From NCBI GenBank assembly GCA_030431825.1, contig JAUIIJ010000002.1:1-64000 (forward strand): a stretch of DNA of 64,000 nt, in the 5' to 3' direction. Source of the stretch: Alphaproteobacteria bacterium (GTDB lineage Bacteria > Pseudomonadota > Alphaproteobacteria > Rhodobacterales > Rhodobacteraceae). Positions 17,030-25,694 of the stretch are shown here, piece by piece. The notes beneath the pieces are model-generated. The model did no database searches. It saw nothing but the letters and a program-made list of their open reading frames with translations, and was not told the DNA's origin. A program made the position numbers and the translations under genes. Positions within the stretch are counted from its first letter, which is position 1; each line of letters opens with the position of its first letter.

Positions 17030-18979
17030 ATGCGCATTACACCTCTGATCACGATTGCAGCCTTGTCGATCGCTGTTTTCAACGACGCGGCGATGGGACA
17101 GCAAGCCGACAACCATCCCGCATATATCGGCAGCGACACCTGCACGGGATGTCACGAGCAACAGGCCGAGGCCTGGCAAGGATCGCATCATCAACTGGCA
17201 TGGACCAGACCAGACAGCGACGCTCTGCTGGGCGCGTTCGATGGCCAAACGATCTCGTCCGCCGGGTTGCAGGCGCGGTTCCTCAGCCTCCCCGACGGCC
17301 CCGCAATCGAGACCGCCGGCCCGGATGGAAAAATGACAACCTTTCCCGTCGCGGGCGTCGTGGGGATCGAGCCGCTGCAGCAATATCTGCTCGAAACCGA
17401 ACCCGGACGGCAACAATCCTTTGATCTCGTATGGGACCGCGAGCGCAAGCGCTGGTATCATCTTTACCCGGATCAGGACCTGCGCCCCGATGACGGGCTG
17501 CACTGGACCGGCCCTTACAAGAACTGGAACGCCCGTTGCGCGGAATGCCATGCGACCGGTTTCGAAAAGAACTATGAGGCGCGCACAAAAACCTATTCCA
17601 GCACCCAGTCCGAAATCGGCGTGGGTTGCGAAGCCTGCCACGGACCCGGCGCGGCGCATCGCGACTGGGCCCTGGCGAATGGTAACTATGACGCAACGCA
17701 ATGGACCGGGCTGTCCGAAACCGGGCTGACCATGGATTTCAACGCCGGTGCGGAAGCGCAGGTTCAGCAGTGCGCCGGCTGTCATTCCCGGCGCGAGGCC
17801 TTTGCCGCCGGCAGCCCGCTCCCCGGGACACCGTTTCATGACTCGTATCGGCTCTCGACACTCAGGCCCGGACAATATCATCCCGACGGCCAGATCCTCG
17901 ACGAGGTGTATGTCTATGGCTCTTTCCTGCAATCGCGCATGTATGCCAAGGGCGTTGCCTGCACCGATTGCCACGATCCCCACACGGCCGGGCGGGTCGC
18001 CGAGGGCAACGCCGTCTGCACGCAATGCCACTCGCCCGCCGGGAATGACCGGTTTCCATCGCTGCGCCGTGCGCAGTATGACGATCCCACACACCATTTT
18101 CACGAGGCCGGCAGCGAAGGCGCGCAGTGCAAGACCTGCCACATGATCGAGCGCGTCTACATGGGAATTGACGGGCGGCGGGATCATTCGTTCCGCGTGC
18201 CGCGCCCGGATCTCAGCTCTGAAACCGGCGCACCCAATGCCTGCACCGACTGCCACAGCGACAAAACGGCGGAATGGGCTGCCGATGCCGTCGCGCGATG
18301 GTATCCGGACAGCACCCGGCGCGGTCCGCATTTCTCGCAGGTGATCGCCCCGGCCCGCCGAAACCCGGCCCAGCAGGTCGAGGGCCTGATCGGCATTGTC
18401 GAGCACGCGGAATTGCCTGGCATCGTGCGGGCAAGTGCGCTGGATTTACTGGCACAGGTGTCCTCGCCGGACATCGCGGCACGATTGGTGCCGGCCCTGT
18501 CCGACCCCGATCCGCTGGTGCGTGCGGCCGCCGTCTCGGTGCAACGCGGCGCGGAGCAGACCGATATTCTGGCGCGGATTGTCGGTCTGCTCGGCGACCC
18601 GGCCAAAACCGTGCGTATCGCGGCCGCGAGAGAGTTCCTCGCCCTGCGCATCGCGCGCATGCCGGACAGTTACACAAAGGCCCTGAACGGCGCGATGACC
18701 GAGTGGCAGCGCGCGCTGCTGGCCAACGCAGATTTCCCTGAAACCCAACTCGTCATGGCGGGGATCGGGTTGACCACGCGCAATATGTCTGCCGCGCTCG
18801 GTGCCTTTGGCGAAGCGGTGGACATGGACCCGCAGCTTGTCCAGGCCTGGACGATGATGGTGCGCATTCACGCCGCGCTCGGCGATCGCGAGGCGGCACT
18901 GGACACCGTGAACCGGGCGATTTCCGCCAATCCCGATGACGTGTCACTGGGCCTGATGCGCGCCGACCTTGGCGGCTAA
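17030..18979 (+). CDS. Exported octaheme cytochrome c with HEAT/TPR-like C-terminus
   Basis: A 649-residue protein. A signal peptide (MRITPLITIAALSIAVF, then AAMG before QQADN) directs export. Eight CxxCH motifs bind haem c, beginning at Cys38, 170, 200, 248, 311, 330, 367 and 405. Residues ~435-560 are alpha-helical HEAT-like repeats (EGLIGIVEHAELPGIVRASA, RLVPALSDPDPLVRAAAVSV), and ~590-645 look like TPR (ALGAFGEAVDMDPQLVQAWT). The front resembles the cytochrome c554 group. It likely moves electrons in the periplasm; the redox partner is unknown. An ATG at 16991 is also in frame, but the signal peptide fits 17030. It follows a Crp/Fnr gene by about 70 nt. Confidence 0.88.
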   Translation: MRITPLITIAALSIAVFNDAAMGQQADNHPAYIGSDTCTGCHEQQAEAWQGSHHQLAWTRPDSDALLGAFDGQTISSAGLQARFLSLPDGPAIETAGPDGKMTTFPVAGVVGIEPLQQYLLETEPGRQQSFDLVWDRERKRWYHLYPDQDLRPDDGLHWTGPYKNWNARCAECHATGFEKNYEARTKTYSSTQSEIGVGCEACHGPGAAHRDWALANGNYDATQWTGLSETGLTMDFNAGAEAQVQQCAGCHSRREAFAAGSPLPGTPFHDSYRLSTLRPGQYHPDGQILDEVYVYGSFLQSRMYAKGVACTDCHDPHTAGRVAEGNAVCTQCHSPAGNDRFPSLRRAQYDDPTHHFHEAGSEGAQCKTCHMIERVYMGIDGRRDHSFRVPRPDLSSETGAPNACTDCHSDKTAEWAADAVARWYPDSTRRGPHFSQVIAPARRNPAQQVEGLIGIVEHAELPGIVRASALDLLAQVSSPDIAARLVPALSDPDPLVRAAAVSVQRGAEQTDILARIVGLLGDPAKTVRIAAAREFLALRIARMPDSYTKALNGAMTEWQRALLANADFPETQLVMAGIGLTTRNMSAALGAFGEAVDMDPQLVQAWTMMVRIHAALGDREAALDTVNRAISANPDDVSLGLMRADLGG

Positions 18980-18981
18980 AA

Positions 18982-19076
18982 CGTTTCGCGATTAACTTGA
19001 AACATGTCGCATCAACTAACGCGTTGAAATCTTTGATTTCAGGCAGCGTTAGGTGATTCAGGTTTATCGCGAAACG
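18982..19076. repeat. Palindromic intergenic repeat (~95 bp)
   Basis: The outer arms CGTTTCGCGAT (18982-18992) and ATCGCGAAACG (19066-19076) pair perfectly. Inside, ACTAACGC pairs with GCGTTAGGT with one mismatch, and TGAAATC pairs with GATTTCA at the tip. The whole element can fold as one long interrupted hairpin. It lies between two convergent genes and may act as a two-way terminator. I recall similar palindromic elements in Rhodobacterales genomes, so it may be a dispersed repeat. Confidence 0.7.
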
Positions 19077-19109
19077 CTATGGAAGCTCAGCCCTGCATCC
19101 CCGCCAGAG

Positions 19110-19691
19110 TCAGCGCAGACCATCCTCGCCCCTGACGTCCTCGGCGGCCAGTCCGCCCATGCGGTGATGGATGCGCGGGCCCCGCGCCATTGCCAGCGCG
19201 AACAACAGTTCGGCGGCACGCGGTCCGTCCGGGACACCGACCTCCATTCCGTCAAAATGGCTGCGCACATACGCCGCGTTGATATGACCGAGCGGAATGT
19301 CGATCCGGGTGCCGACCCCGCCCATCTTCATCGACGAGGGCACGATTGCCCGGGCCTCGCCCAGACGCTCGCGCATCGCATAGCCGCCGGGCACGTGCCA
19401 CAACGCGGTGTGCTCCAGTTCTCCGCCTTCTCCCGCAAGCGACGCCTTGCCGTAAGCGTCGATGCCCTCGATCCCGCCCATCGCCTCGATCAGCCGGTCG
19501 GTCATTTGCAGGCCCAGCGGTTTCAAATCCTCCATCGCCGATTGCAGGTCCGCGGCATACTCTCCGGCGAACGGGTTGCGGACCAGGGCAACGATGGCCG
19601 CGCGCCGCCGCGGCAGCGCAGGCGCAGGCCCGCCATCGTGATGGATATCCTCGACAAAGAGCATCGTCTTGCGCAGGGCAAAGTCAGGCAT
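19110..19691 (-). CDS. DUF1185 (amino acid synthesis family) protein
   Basis: A 193-residue cytosolic protein of the family named 'amino acid synthesis' (DUF1185), whose biochemical role is not established. Recognisable parts are KTMLFVEDIHHDGGP, VALVRNPFAGEYAADLQ, YGKASLAGEGGELEHTALWH and KMGGVGTRIDIPLGH. The ATG at 19691 is chosen because the homologous start is MPDFALRKT; the frame runs further upstream into the UPF0280 gene. It is the last gene of the leftward molybdenum hydroxylase/6-hydroxynicotinate reductase-like unit and overlaps UPF0280 by 8 nt, so it likely serves the same pathway. Confidence 0.83.
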   Translation of the reverse strand: MPDFALRKTMLFVEDIHHDGGPAPALPRRRAAIVALVRNPFAGEYAADLQSAMEDLKPLGLQMTDRLIEAMGGIEGIDAYGKASLAGEGGELEHTALWHVPGGYAMRERLGEARAIVPSSMKMGGVGTRIDIPLGHINAAYVRSHFDGMEVGVPDGPRAAELLFALAMARGPRIHHRMGGLAAEDVRGEDGLR

Positions 19692-20538
19692 ACAATCTAT
19701 CCCTTTCCGGTTGTGTGAGATATTCCGTCGCGCCCACCACCCGTTCATGCGGTCCCAGTTGCAGGTGGGCGGAGATGATATGACCCCGCGACAGGCAGTC
19801 GGCGGCCAGTCGGGCGCCGGCGGTCAGCGCGGTCAGCATGTCGTCATGCGACAGCGGGCCGACATCCACGGTCACCAACCGCTCTCCCAGATCGCTGTCA
19901 GGCGCAATATCGCAGGCCCGCACCCGCCGGATCGCCGCATGCATGGGCAGGTCCACGGCGTTGGCAATCAGGGTTGCGGCGACATCCGCCTGTGCAGCCG
20001 TTCTGGCGAGCACGGTGACGCTGTCCGCGATGCCCAGCGAATGACTGCGACCCCGCCAACCCGATGTGGCAACACCGCGAACGGGGCTGTCGGCACAAAG
20101 TGTCAGACGTGGCGCCGAAGCGGCGGCGATGACCGAGGTCAGGCGTTCACCCGGCGCGAGGTAAAGGGCAACGTCGCCCCCGTTATTGACATAGGCCCGG
20201 CGCAACGGACCGGCGGCGCACAGCGCGGCCAGCATCTCGTCGGCAACGGCTCCGGCAACGGCGGCCATGGGCGTGACAAATCCCGGCAGATGCACCGACA
20301 CCGCGTCCTGCATCGCCCGAGCGATCCGACCCCGCGCAAACTCGGCGTGGCCAGCGGGGCGGCGCAGGATGTCGAGTTCAGAGGCCAGTTCGGACAGAAG
20401 CGTATCGAACCGCCTGACGGCCCCGTGCAGTGCCGCCTCGCGCGCCTGCCCTACCGCATCGACGATGAGATCGATGGGACCGTGATGGAAATGCCATCTG
20501 TGCCCATCCGGCAGGACCGATATCTGTGGCCCCTGCAT
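19684..20538 (-). CDS. UPF0280 family (ApbE-like) protein
   Basis: A 284-residue protein of the UPF0280/COG2122 group, related to the ApbE flavin transferase fold. Visible features are GPIDLIVDAVGQAREAALHGAV near the N-terminus, a Gly/Ala-rich central stretch MAAVAGAVADEMLAAL, YVNNGGDVALYL and GVATSGWRGRSHSLGIADSVTVLA. ApbE proteins attach or hydrolyse FMN/FAD; whether this group does is not known. The ATG at 20538 has GGAG upstream and follows the 6-hydroxynicotinate reductase-like stop by 1 nt, showing translational coupling in the leftward unit. Confidence 0.85.
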   Translation of the reverse strand: MQGPQISVLPDGHRWHFHHGPIDLIVDAVGQAREAALHGAVRRFDTLLSELASELDILRRPAGHAEFARGRIARAMQDAVSVHLPGFVTPMAAVAGAVADEMLAALCAAGPLRRAYVNNGGDVALYLAPGERLTSVIAAASAPRLTLCADSPVRGVATSGWRGRSHSLGIADSVTVLARTAAQADVAATLIANAVDLPMHAAIRRVRACDIAPDSDLGERLVTVDVGPLSHDDMLTALTAGARLAADCLSRGHIISAHLQLGPHERVVGATEYLTQPERDRLYA

Positions 20539-20539
20539 T

Positions 20540-21991
20540 TCAGCTCCGTTTCCGCGCCACGGCCCGTGAATCCGCCCCGTATGCGCCGCCGGTTTCCAGA
20601 ACATCGTCAAGGGTCCGAACCGCCCCGTCATGTCCGCCCAATGCGCGATAATCGTCACGGCGCAGGGTAAATTCCAGCGGGGCCACAATCGCCGGCGTCG
20701 GCACATAGCCAAAGGCATCATCGGGCATCTGGGTCACATCCGCCATCAGGGTAATACCGCCACCCGGCCAGACATAGGCCCGGGCCCCACCAACCGTCAC
20801 CTGTGTCTTGAGCGCCTGAACCGAACGGGTCAGCTGCACCGGGTTTTTCGTCACGCCCGAACGCAACGATCCGCCGGCCCCGCCCATGAACATCACCGTG
20901 CACATCGCGGGTTCGCAATTCTCGGCGATGAGATCGACCGAGGGTTTCAACGCGTCAGGCAGGTCGGCGGGCCGCGGCACGAGCGCGTCATCCAGCACGT
21001 AATACCCCCATTGCTCGCCCGTGGTCGACACCATCAGCAGCGTCAGACCGGGGTGTGCGCCCTTTTTCGGGTTCCAGTCGCCCAGGATGGTCAGCGGGTC
21101 GGTGATGTCGGTGCCACCCCATCCCAGCCCCGGCTCGGCGACCTGGAAATAGCGGCCGGGGGTCGAACGCCGTCCCTTGATCCGAATGCCAGTATCCGGC
21201 CAGCCCAGAACCTTGCCCGCCTGATGTTCGCTGACCACACCGGTGATGTGATCATCGACGACCACGACCTCGTCAACCAGCCCCTGCCACTGGACCGCGA
21301 ACATCCCGATTGTCGCCGATCCGCAGCCGACGCGCATCCGTTCTTCCCGGTGCCCGTCTACAACCGGTGCCTGCCCGGCCTGCACGACGACCGTCGCGCC
21401 GCCATCCACCTCGAGCGCGACCGCTTCGCGATTGCACAGCCGCATCAGGGTATCGCAGGTCACGCGGCCTTCGGGCTTGCTGCCACCGGTCAGGTGGTCG
21501 ACACCGCCCAGGCTCATCATCTGGCTGCCATATTCGCTGGTGATCATCAGGCCGACCGCTTCGCCTTGTGCCCGCACCACTGCGCCCTCGCGGCCGATAT
21601 GCCGGTCGGTGTCGATCTTAACCTTGACCCCGCAATAGGAAAAGATCGCTTCGGTCACCACGGTGACAAAGTCCACACCGTCGATTTCGCGGCTGACGAT
21701 GAAGGGCGCGGGCTTGTAGTCGGGATAGGTCGTGCCCGAACCCACCGCCGTCACAAAGAGATCGTCGCCAGCCACCAGCCCGCCATCCCAGTCGGATTTG
21801 AGAAATGGCCGAATTTCGCCGCCCTGTTCGATCCGCCGGTCCAGAACCGTCAGCGGATCGCAGCGGATGATCCGCCCGTCCCGGTTGGCATAGCGGTCGC
21901 AGGCCCCGATCTTGCCCTCCGCGATATAGCACATGACCGGGCAGGCATCGCAACGTATCTTGTCCGCCGGCGTGGTCCGTTGCCTATCCAT
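20540..21991 (-). CDS. 6-hydroxynicotinate reductase-like Fe-S protein
   Basis: A 483-residue protein resembling annotated 6-hydroxynicotinate reductases, which reduce 6-hydroxynicotinate to a tetrahydro-6-oxonicotinate in reductive nicotinate degradation. An N-terminal Cys cluster (C14, C17, C21, C31: CDACPVMCY then GACDRY) probably binds an Fe-S centre. The rest carries Gly-rich segments GSGTTYPDYKPAPF, SEYGSQMMSLGGVDHLTGG and PGGGITLMADVTQMPDDAFG. It overlaps the Mo-hydroxylase gene by 8 nt, which fits a hydroxylase-then-reductase order. The exact heterocycle is not determinable from sequence. Start chosen at 21991 (MDRQRTTPADKIRCDAC). Confidence 0.8.
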   Translation of the reverse strand: MDRQRTTPADKIRCDACPVMCYIAEGKIGACDRYANRDGRIIRCDPLTVLDRRIEQGGEIRPFLKSDWDGGLVAGDDLFVTAVGSGTTYPDYKPAPFIVSREIDGVDFVTVVTEAIFSYCGVKVKIDTDRHIGREGAVVRAQGEAVGLMITSEYGSQMMSLGGVDHLTGGSKPEGRVTCDTLMRLCNREAVALEVDGGATVVVQAGQAPVVDGHREERMRVGCGSATIGMFAVQWQGLVDEVVVVDDHITGVVSEHQAGKVLGWPDTGIRIKGRRSTPGRYFQVAEPGLGWGGTDITDPLTILGDWNPKKGAHPGLTLLMVSTTGEQWGYYVLDDALVPRPADLPDALKPSVDLIAENCEPAMCTVMFMGGAGGSLRSGVTKNPVQLTRSVQALKTQVTVGGARAYVWPGGGITLMADVTQMPDDAFGYVPTPAIVAPLEFTLRRDDYRALGGHDGAVRTLDDVLETGGAYGADSRAVARKRS

Positions 21992-24743
21992 CCGCCTGCC
22001 CCCCCTGCGCGGCCCGGATCGCCGCCAGAACCCGATGCGGCAGTGCCGGCAGCCGGGTGATCCGGGCGCCGCTGGCGTCACGGATCGCGTTCAGGATCGC
22101 CGGGGCGGTCGGGATCAGCACGTGCTCCCCCAGCCCCTTGGCCCCCATCGGTCCCTCCGGATCGGGTTTCTCGATAAGGATCGACCGTATTTCCGGCATG
22201 TCCCCGGTTGTCGGAATCAGGTAATCATGCAGGTTCTCGGTGCGCCCCGGTAGGTACTCCTCCATCAGCGCCATGCCGAGCCCCTGTGCTATGCCGCCTT
22301 CGATCTGGCCCTCGGCCAGCAGCGGGTTGATGACCTTCCCGAGATCATGCGCAGCCGTGATCCGCTGCACCCGGGCCGTGCCGAGTTTCATGTCGACATC
22401 CAGTTCGACAAGCTGGGCCCCGTAGCCATAGACCGCATAGGGGCTCCCCTGCCCGTTTTCATCCAGCGGCAATGTCGGCGGGTCATAGCTCTGCTCGGCC
22501 ATGATCGCGTAGCCACGGGAATTCACCGAAAGTTCCGACAAGGCGATGCTGCGCCGCTCTTCGCCGTCGGTCACATGCAACATCGTCCCCTCAAGCACGA
22601 TCCGCGCACCATCGCCCATGTTGCTGCGCGCCAGGATGTCCGCTCGCAGCGCGGCACCGGCCAACATCGCCGCCTTGCCGGTGATGACCGTCTGGCGCGA
22701 GGCCGAGGTCTTGCCGCAATCCGGTGTCATCGCGGTATCCGGGCCGATCAGGTCGATCTGCGCCACCGGCAGACCGATGGCATCGGCGCAGATCTGGGCG
22801 ATCACGGTATTCGACCCCTGCCCGATATCGGTGGCCCCCTGATGCAACACGAGCCGCCCGTCAGGCGTGAGTCCGACACGAATGGTCGAAGGGTTCGGCA
22901 GCGCGGTATTGCCGCAGCCATACCAACAGGCGGCAACGCCGATTCCGCGTCTGATGTGACCCCGGCGCGCATTCATCGCGGCCGCGACCCTCTGCGCCTC
23001 GCTCCACGGATCGCGCAGCGCATCGAGGCAGTCGACAATCCCGACCCCGTACAGTTCCTGACCGCAGACCGACCGGTCCCCGTCCTGCAGGGCATTGAGC
23101 CGCCGGAACGCCAGCCGGTCGATTCCAAGATCATTTGCCAGATCGTCAAACAGCGTTTCCTGCACGATTGCGGCCTGCGGCACGCCAAAGCCGCGAAACG
23201 CACCGGCAACCGGACCATTGGTATGAACGGCGCGCGCTTCGCTGTGATAATGCGGGATGCGATAGGGACCCGAGGCATGCACCGGCACACGCACCGCGAC
23301 CGTCGGCCCCCAACTGGCATAGGCACCGGTATCGAAATCTCCGTCGAACTGCATTCCGGTGACGCGGCCTTGCCCGTCTGCCGCGATCCGCGCGGTCATC
23401 CGCGCCGGGTGACGTTTGGTGGTCGAGCGCATGCTTTCGCTGCGCGAATAGACCATGCGCGCCGCACGTCCGGTCTTGAGCGCGACAAGCCCGATCAAGG
23501 GTTGCAGCGACAGATCAAGCTTGGATCCGAACCCGCCACCGGTTGCCGACGGGATGATCCGCACCTGCTCGGGCGGGAGCCCGAGAACGCGCGCGGTATC
23601 GTCACGGTCCATGACCGGCGCCTGCGTACAGGCCCGGATGACGAGGATCCCGTCATCCATCCAGGCGACACCGGCCTCGGGTTCGATATAGGCGTGTTCC
23701 ACATGGGTGGTCCGGAATTCAGCCGTCGCAACATGCGCCGCCCCGGCGATCGCAGCCGCCGGTTCCCCACACCGGACCTTGCCGGTGATCAGGATGTTGT
23801 CACTTCGCTCGGGATGCACCGACCGCGCGCCCGCCTGCCGCGCCGTTCCCGGTGTGGTCAGCTCTTTCTCCGGCTGCCATGTCACGGGAAAGCTGCCAAG
23901 GTCGAGCATTTCCATCAGTTCCGGGATGCCCGCGACGACGGCCACGGCCTCGCCCCGCATCCGGACATGACGTTCCGCGAGGGCCGGTTGATCGGCAAAG
24001 CTCGGGATCACGCCAAACCGGTTTTCGCCGGGGATATCGGCGGCGGTCAGGACAAGCAGGTCGCCGGCCTGGGCCGCAACCCATTCCGCGATGTCGCCGA
24101 AATGAAACCGCGCGGCGGCATGAGGCGAGCGGACCGCCCGCACCAGCAATGCACCCTCCGGGCAATGATCGGCACCGAACCTCTCGGACCCGGCAACTTT
24201 GGCGGCCCCGTCGAGCCGGGACATGCGGGCACCCACCGCAGCACCGGCACCTGGTGTCTCGGGCATCGCCTGCACCGCGGAGAGATCCACATCCATCACC
24301 GCGGCAATGATCTTGGAATAGCCGGTACACCGACACAACACTCCGCCAAGCGCCGCTTCGGCCTGACCGCGCGTGGGGTTGGGCGTTTCGCGCAACAGCG
24401 CGGTCGCCGCCATCAGCATTCCTGGCGTGCATATGCCGCACTGGGCCGCGCCGTGGCGCTGAAATGCCTGTTGCAGGCCGAGCAGTATTCCGTCGCGCGA
24501 CAAGCCTTCGACGGTTTCGATGCGACATCCGCGCGCCCGCGCCACCGGGGTCAGACAGGCGCAGACAGCGGCCCCGTCCAGAAGCACGGTGCAGGCACCG
24601 CAATCACCCGCGTCACAGCCGACCTTGGTGCCGGTCAGTCCAAGCTCGCCACGCAAGGCTTCGGACAATCGTCGCCCCGGCGCACAGCCGAGCGTGACCG
24701 GGGTGCCGTTGACCGTCATGTGCGGGGCGGCATGATCCTTCAT
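21984..24743 (-). CDS. Molybdenum hydroxylase, fused 2Fe-2S and Mo subunits (xanthine dehydrogenase family)
   Basis: A 919-residue fusion. Residues ~1-160 hold two [2Fe-2S] centres: plant-type C43, C48, C51 and C61/C63, then C102, C105, C137 and C139 (CGIC...CRCTGYSKI). Residues ~185-919 are the molybdopterin domain with GGGFGSKLDL, AGAFRGFGVPQ, ATDIGQGSNT and the C-terminal PMGAKGLGEH whose Glu is the likely catalytic base. Such enzymes add oxygen from water to a carbon next to a ring nitrogen. These parts are usually two polypeptides, so the fusion is notable. The start overlaps the FAD-subunit stop (ATGA). The neighbouring reductase suggests a nicotinate-like substrate. Confidence 0.9.
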   Translation of the reverse strand: MKDHAAPHMTVNGTPVTLGCAPGRRLSEALRGELGLTGTKVGCDAGDCGACTVLLDGAAVCACLTPVARARGCRIETVEGLSRDGILLGLQQAFQRHGAAQCGICTPGMLMAATALLRETPNPTRGQAEAALGGVLCRCTGYSKIIAAVMDVDLSAVQAMPETPGAGAAVGARMSRLDGAAKVAGSERFGADHCPEGALLVRAVRSPHAAARFHFGDIAEWVAAQAGDLLVLTAADIPGENRFGVIPSFADQPALAERHVRMRGEAVAVVAGIPELMEMLDLGSFPVTWQPEKELTTPGTARQAGARSVHPERSDNILITGKVRCGEPAAAIAGAAHVATAEFRTTHVEHAYIEPEAGVAWMDDGILVIRACTQAPVMDRDDTARVLGLPPEQVRIIPSATGGGFGSKLDLSLQPLIGLVALKTGRAARMVYSRSESMRSTTKRHPARMTARIAADGQGRVTGMQFDGDFDTGAYASWGPTVAVRVPVHASGPYRIPHYHSEARAVHTNGPVAGAFRGFGVPQAAIVQETLFDDLANDLGIDRLAFRRLNALQDGDRSVCGQELYGVGIVDCLDALRDPWSEAQRVAAAMNARRGHIRRGIGVAACWYGCGNTALPNPSTIRVGLTPDGRLVLHQGATDIGQGSNTVIAQICADAIGLPVAQIDLIGPDTAMTPDCGKTSASRQTVITGKAAMLAGAALRADILARSNMGDGARIVLEGTMLHVTDGEERRSIALSELSVNSRGYAIMAEQSYDPPTLPLDENGQGSPYAVYGYGAQLVELDVDMKLGTARVQRITAAHDLGKVINPLLAEGQIEGGIAQGLGMALMEEYLPGRTENLHDYLIPTTGDMPEIRSILIEKPDPEGPMGAKGLGEHVLIPTAPAILNAIRDASGARITRLPALPHRVLAAIRAAQGGQADG

Positions 24744-25579
24744 GGCGTCCCCACAATTCCCGCCAGCGCACGATTGATGAGTTCGGCAGCCGCCTCGCTT
24801 CGATAGGATGCATCCGCACGGATATCGGAGATCGGGGACAGGCACGCCGCCACCTGTGCGACGCCGACGCCACCGGCAAGTTCCTGCACCGGGCGACCGA
24901 TCAACTCACGTTCCAGATCGCGCAGACGAACGGCCACGGCACTGCAGGACCCGACAGCAAGCGCGAGATCGCTGATCGTGTCATCGTCCACCACCACCCT
25001 GACGGCAACCATCGCGATCGAAATGACCAGGTATTTTCGCGCACCGAGTTTGAGAAACCTGCTGTTGCCGTGACCTGCCCGCGCGGGAACATGAACCGCC
25101 GTCAGCAATTCGTCCGGGCGGCGGCAGGTCTGGCGAACATCGACGAGAAACTCCGCAAGCGGCAGGCGCCGCGCGCCGCTCGCACCGATCAGTTCCACCT
25201 GCGCATCCAGCGCCAGCAATGGCGGCACACCATCCGCCGCGGGCGACGCGTTGCAGAGATTTCCCGCCACCGTCCCGGCATTCTGGATCTGTCGCGAACC
25301 AACTTCGACTGCGGCCTGTTTCAGCATGTCAAAGGCGGCCGGCAACGCAGCGACACGTAAATCCGACCATGTCGTTGTCGCGCCGATACGCCAGCCGTCC
25401 TCCGTCTGCGTGATACCGCGCAAAGTGTCTATCGCGGTTATGTCGAGGATCGGACCCGTCAGTTCCGGATATTCGGTCGCCGGAAACAGATCGGTGCAAC
25501 CGGCCGCAACCACCGCGCCCGTCTCGGCCAGCACGCCGAGCGCATCGGTCAGTGTGTCGGGCCGGTGATAGCTGGACAC
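24740..25579 (-). CDS. FAD-binding subunit of molybdenum hydroxylase
   Basis: A 279-residue CoxM/XdhB-type subunit that passes electrons from the 2Fe-2S centres to the acceptor. The FAD motifs VVAAGCTDLFP (~24-34) and QIQNAGTVAGNLCNASPAAD (~97-116) are present, followed by a C-terminal CO-dehydrogenase flavoprotein domain. The start is GTG at 25579 with AAGGA upstream. It is the first gene of the leftward unit and is divergent from marR. The stop overlaps the next start by 4 nt. Confidence 0.9.
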   Translation of the reverse strand: MSSYHRPDTLTDALGVLAETGAVVAAGCTDLFPATEYPELTGPILDITAIDTLRGITQTEDGWRIGATTTWSDLRVAALPAAFDMLKQAAVEVGSRQIQNAGTVAGNLCNASPAADGVPPLLALDAQVELIGASGARRLPLAEFLVDVRQTCRRPDELLTAVHVPARAGHGNSRFLKLGARKYLVISIAMVAVRVVVDDDTISDLALAVGSCSAVAVRLRDLERELIGRPVQELAGGVGVAQVAACLSPISDIRADASYRSEAAAELINRALAGIVGTP

Positions 25580-25610
25580 GATAAATCCTTGGTGTTTGGA
25601 GCCGTAATCT

Positions 25611-25626
25611 TGTTAGTGTACGAACA
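25611..25626. promoter_or_regulatory. Candidate MarR operator between marR and the Mo-hydroxylase unit
   Basis: The dyad TGTTAGTGTACGAACA matches its own reverse complement at 12 of 16 positions, with core TTAGTGTACGAA at 25613-25624. It sits in the 115-nt divergent promoter region, where a MarR repressor controlling both directions would bind. Inferred; not a database match. Confidence 0.45.
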
Positions 25627-25694
25627 GATTTTGCGGCACGGCCCGTGACCTGTCAATAAAAACTCAGAAGCGAACCAAGAGGGAGACCCCGTGA

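Noticed and set aside
22347-24806. Plus-strand open frame of 819 codons opposite the Mo hydroxylase
   Set aside because: Arg/His-rich shadow of a strongly supported minus-strand enzyme.
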